Shown: positions 3,025 through 5,033 of the stretch, one piece after another
Layout of the letters: each line of letters begins with the position of its first letter
How positions within the stretch are numbered: the first letter of the stretch is position 1
DNA from: Candidatus Pacearchaeota archaeon RBG_13_36_9
GTDB lineage: Archaea; Nanobdellota; Nanobdellia; Pacearchaeales; GW2011-AR1
NCBI GenBank assembly: GCA_001786395.1
Contig: MFWN01000093.1
Location: 1-5,033, forward strand
Direction of reading: 5' to 3'
Length of the DNA: 5,033 nucleotides
Notes under the pieces: generated by a model
The model's input: the letters and a program-made list of their open reading frames with translations, nothing else
Databases searched by the model: none
What the model was told of the DNA's origin: nothing
Made by a program: the position numbers and the translations under genes

Positions 3025-4785
3025 TCACAAAACTCCCTCTTTGCTCCACCCTAAAACATAATTTTTTCTTATTCCAGAGACATCCGGAGTTTTTCCATCC
3101 AGAATATCCCTGTAAATTCTGGTAATTTCCCCTGCGTTTTCTTCTGTATCTATAAAAAAAGAGTTTATTCCTGATTTCAAAAGATTTCTTGCTTTGTTAA
3201 AGAGCCCCAACTCTTTTTCATTGAGTATTTCCGAGCCATTTCTTATCCTATTAATTTTAAACTTAAACTTCTTTTCGTCAGTTATCTCTTTTCTGTCCAT
3301 TTGATGGGCAAGGGTCATAAGCCTTATTTTTCCGTGAACAAAGGAAGCGAATCTTTTATCCTTCAAGCCAGCCTGCTCCTCAATTGAAAGTTCAGGGGAG
3401 ATAATTGGAAAAGCCCCAAGGATTTCATAGTAGGCAAGCGTATAGTCGTTAAAGCAATTGCAGTTATAGTCTAAATGAACTGGAATTCCTAAATTCATTC
3501 CAAGAATGCCAAGACTGCCTGCAAGAATACCATCTGGCTTTATCTCCTTGATCCTTTTTCTTATTTCCTCTAAATCTGAATCAAACATTATCCTTGGAGT
3601 TACTGCATAAACTTTCTTAACTGATTTTTTTATGTCAAGAAAATCCTTGTCAAACATATCTATATATACTATGTCTGCGCCGTTTTTATCTGCCAGTAAA
3701 GCATCTTTCTTGCTGTAAACTCTTACCAGGAGTTGTTTTTTATCAGCACGAGAGGGTTTAATGGCAGGCAGTTTCAGCTCCGAAACTTTCCTGTTAGCAA
3801 AAAAAGGCTTGGAAAGAACATTATAAGTCTCTTCTCTTATCTCACTTTTGCCTTCTGCCTTCTGCCTGTTAAAAACCTCCTCCCCTGCATATTTTCCGCA
3901 GGTGAACTCTCTGGAATAAGCTGATCTTAATTTTTTCAAAATTTCAGGAGTTAACTTAAAGTTTTCATTATCCAGGGCTTTTCTATAAATTAAGGCCGTA
4001 GTTGCAACATAATAAGGAGTTCTCATTCTGCCTTCTATTTTCAAAGAATTTATGCCTAACTTCTTTATTTCGTTTATTTTGTCTATTAACGAAAGCTCTT
4101 TTGTAGAAAGGTAATAAATTCCATCAAAAAATTCCTGAGTTTTTTCTGGAATTTTAGGATGCTCAGAAATGCTTGGAGCATTTCTGACATCGTAAAGCTT
4201 TCTGCAAGGCTGGGCGCATCTTCCCCTGTTTCCAGACCTGCCGCCTATAAAACTGGAAAATAAACATGAGCCAGAAATGCAAACACATAAAGCCCCATGA
4301 ACAAAAATCTCAATTTCTTTGGCAAAGTTTTTTCTTATAACCCTTATTTGTTCTTTTGAAAGCTCCCTGGCAATGTTAACCCTGTCTGCTTCTTTAAACA
4401 AATTAGCATGAATGCTGTTTAAGACTCCTGTTTGCGTGGACATATGCACTTTCAAGCCAGGATAATTTTCTTTTATTATTCTTAAGAAAGAAGGTTCCTG
4501 GATAATTACAGCATCAATCCCCATCAAATAAGCAAAGTCCAGCTGCTTAAAAAAATCCTTAATTTCAGAATTCTTAACAAGGGTGTTCATTGTAAGATAA
4601 ATTTTAACATTGTTTGCCTTGCATATTTCAGCAGCTTTCTTCAGGTATTCTTCGTTGAAATTTTTTGCATAGGCTCGTGCTGTAAAATTCTGCATGCCAA
4701 GATAAACTGCATCTGCCCCGGATGCAACAGCTGCCTTTAGGTTTGCAAGCGCTCCTGCCGGGCATAAAAGTTCTGGCTTTTTCAT
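3025..4785 (-). CDS. Long U32 family protein (RlhA/TrhP-like, Fe-S RNA hydroxylation family)
   Basis: From the ATG at 4785 the product is 586 residues. It starts with KPELLCPAGALANLKAAV (3-20) and GADAVYLG (23-30), the U32 N-terminal motif. The family signature is at 159-179 (E159, HGALC 163-167, SGSC 171-174, S177), followed by GNRGRCAQPCRKLY (185-198). Cys167, 169, 174, 190 and 194 form a cluster; in characterised U32 relatives (UbiU/UbiV, RlhA, TrhP) such Cys bind an Fe-S cluster and the proteins hydroxylate ubiquinone precursors, 23S rRNA or tRNA. Protease activity is unlikely. A second, barrel-like half (about 351-586) has VHGKIRLMTLAHQM (483-496), resembling the C-terminal motif of long U32 proteins but with the usual Cys replaced by Gln495. 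An in-frame ATG at 4833 would add 16 hydrophobic residues but overlaps the likely promoter, so 4785 is preferred. The exact substrate cannot be told. Confidence 0.9.
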   Translation of the reverse strand: MKKPELLCPAGALANLKAAVASGADAVYLGMQNFTARAYAKNFNEEYLKKAAEICKANNVKIYLTMNTLVKNSEIKDFFKQLDFAYLMGIDAVIIQEPSFLRIIKENYPGLKVHMSTQTGVLNSIHANLFKEADRVNIARELSKEQIRVIRKNFAKEIEIFVHGALCVCISGSCLFSSFIGGRSGNRGRCAQPCRKLYDVRNAPSISEHPKIPEKTQEFFDGIYYLSTKELSLIDKINEIKKLGINSLKIEGRMRTPYYVATTALIYRKALDNENFKLTPEILKKLRSAYSREFTCGKYAGEEVFNRQKAEGKSEIREETYNVLSKPFFANRKVSELKLPAIKPSRADKKQLLVRVYSKKDALLADKNGADIVYIDMFDKDFLDIKKSVKKVYAVTPRIMFDSDLEEIRKRIKEIKPDGILAGSLGILGMNLGIPVHLDYNCNCFNDYTLAYYEILGAFPIISPELSIEEQAGLKDKRFASFVHGKIRLMTLAHQMDRKEITDEKKFKFKINRIRNGSEILNEKELGLFNKARNLLKSGINSFFIDTEENAGEITRIYRDILDGKTPDVSGIRKNYVLGWSKEGVL

Positions 4786-4804
4786 GCAAAGAAAGAGGAA
4801 AGTG

Positions 4805-4826
4805 TGTTTAAAAAAGTTTATAATAG
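4805..4826 (-). promoter_or_regulatory. Probable promoter of the U32 gene
   Basis: Two overlapping TATA-like sequences are read on the minus strand: ATTATAAAC (complement of about 4817-4825) and TTTTTTAAAC (complement of about 4806-4815). They predict starts about 9 bases before, or at, the ATG at 4785. No Shine-Dalgarno is seen in the pyrimidine-rich DNA just before the ATG, so the message is probably leaderless or nearly so. The same short region must also serve the divergent gene at 4868. Confidence 0.4.
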
Positions 4827-4867
4827 ACAACAATAAAGAATAAAAAGAAACTTTAACAAAAAAGATT

Positions 4868-5033
4868 ATGAGAAAGCATCATGGAGGAAGAGGCAGCAGG
4901 ACAAAGAACATTCAAAATAAGATGCCTGGATTCAGAAGAGACATCAGTCCAGGGCATGAAGGAAGCCATTCTGGACCGAGATACAATGCCATCAATCCGG
5001 ACCCGAGAAGCGTGCCTATTCGCTTAACTGAAG
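4868..5033 (+). CDS. Gly/Arg/His-rich protein, 5' part only (runs off the window)
   Basis: An open frame of 55 codons begins at ATG 4868 and is uninterrupted to the window end, so the C-terminus is missing. The start reads MRKHHGGRGSRTKN, followed by segments such as MPGFRRDISPGHEGSHSG and PDPRSVPIRLTE. It is basic, rich in Gly, Arg, His and Pro, and has no hydrophobic segment, suggesting a disordered, possibly nucleic-acid-binding N-terminal region. I do not recognise a family. Its GC content is visibly higher than that of neighbouring genes. It is divergent from the U32 gene, with 82 bp between start codons. No Shine-Dalgarno is seen; AT-rich GAATAAAAAG (4839-4848) could be a weak TATA box for a leaderless start. 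An open frame in locally GC-richer DNA supports a real gene, but the evidence is moderate. Confidence 0.55.
   Translation, partial: MRKHHGGRGSRTKNIQNKMPGFRRDISPGHEGSHSGPRYNAINPDPRSVPIRLTE

Noticed and set aside
3733..3924. 63-codon plus-strand frame
   Set aside because: It is antisense inside the well-supported U32 coding sequence and has no promoter or family signal.
4751..4766. CCTGCCGGGCAT as a further copy of the GC-rich intergenic motif
   Set aside because: It encodes the conserved CPAGA motif of the U32 protein and matches only weakly.
4786..4833. Upstream in-frame start of the U32 gene adding 16 hydrophobic residues (signal-peptide-like)
   Set aside because: It overlaps the TATA-like promoter, and the family begins at the KPELLCPAG motif right after the ATG at 4785.

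Overview
The window looks archaeal, most likely from a small-genome AT-rich (DPANN-type) lineage; this is inference. The evidence is: AT-rich DNA with many A/T-ending codons; promoters of archaeal form (box A / TATA sequences such as TTTATAAATA about 25 bases before start codons); two genes that look leaderless (fic at 1221, wHTH-nucleotidyltransferase at 1606); and a gene set (archaeal-type Fic, MNT/HEPN pair, DUF2061, long U32 protein) common in such genomes. No tRNA, rRNA, CRISPR array or insertion sequence was found.

Left part (1-315): no convincing gene. It holds a perfect 10-bp-arm palindrome at the left edge, a TATA-like box, and a GC-rich patch of three short hairpins. Next comes a Fic-domain gene on the minus strand (316-1221). 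Its fold motifs are recognisable, but the catalytic His is Gln and the inhibitory-helix Glu is Ser. Its promoter is flanked by two identical 13-bp direct repeats 30 bp apart.

Centre (1222-2701): a 384-bp divergent intergenic region with possible remnants of a small ORF and an imperfect inverted repeat, then a plus-strand two-gene operon. The first gene fuses a winged helix-turn-helix to a minimal nucleotidyltransferase with a perfect GSX10DXD motif. The second, overlapping by 17 bp, is a HEPN-domain protein. This is the architecture of MNT/HEPN (type VII) toxin-antitoxin modules. Phased CCAA/TTGG repeats cover the operon's transcription start and first codons, as expected for an autoregulatory operator. 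The divergent neighbours thus belong to two families known for nucleotide transfer (Fic AMPylation; MNT AMPylation of HEPN toxins), suggesting a small defence or stress module.

Right part (2757-5033): probable housekeeping genes on the minus strand, a DUF2061 small membrane protein with its own promoter and Shine-Dalgarno, and a long U32 family protein with the Cys-rich signature of Fe-S RNA-hydroxylation proteins. Divergent from the U32 gene, a Gly/Arg/His-rich reading frame starts at 4868 and runs off the window end.

A GC-rich motif (CGGCAGGGGCA or a one-base variant) occurs three times, only between genes, and may be a dispersed repeat of this genome.
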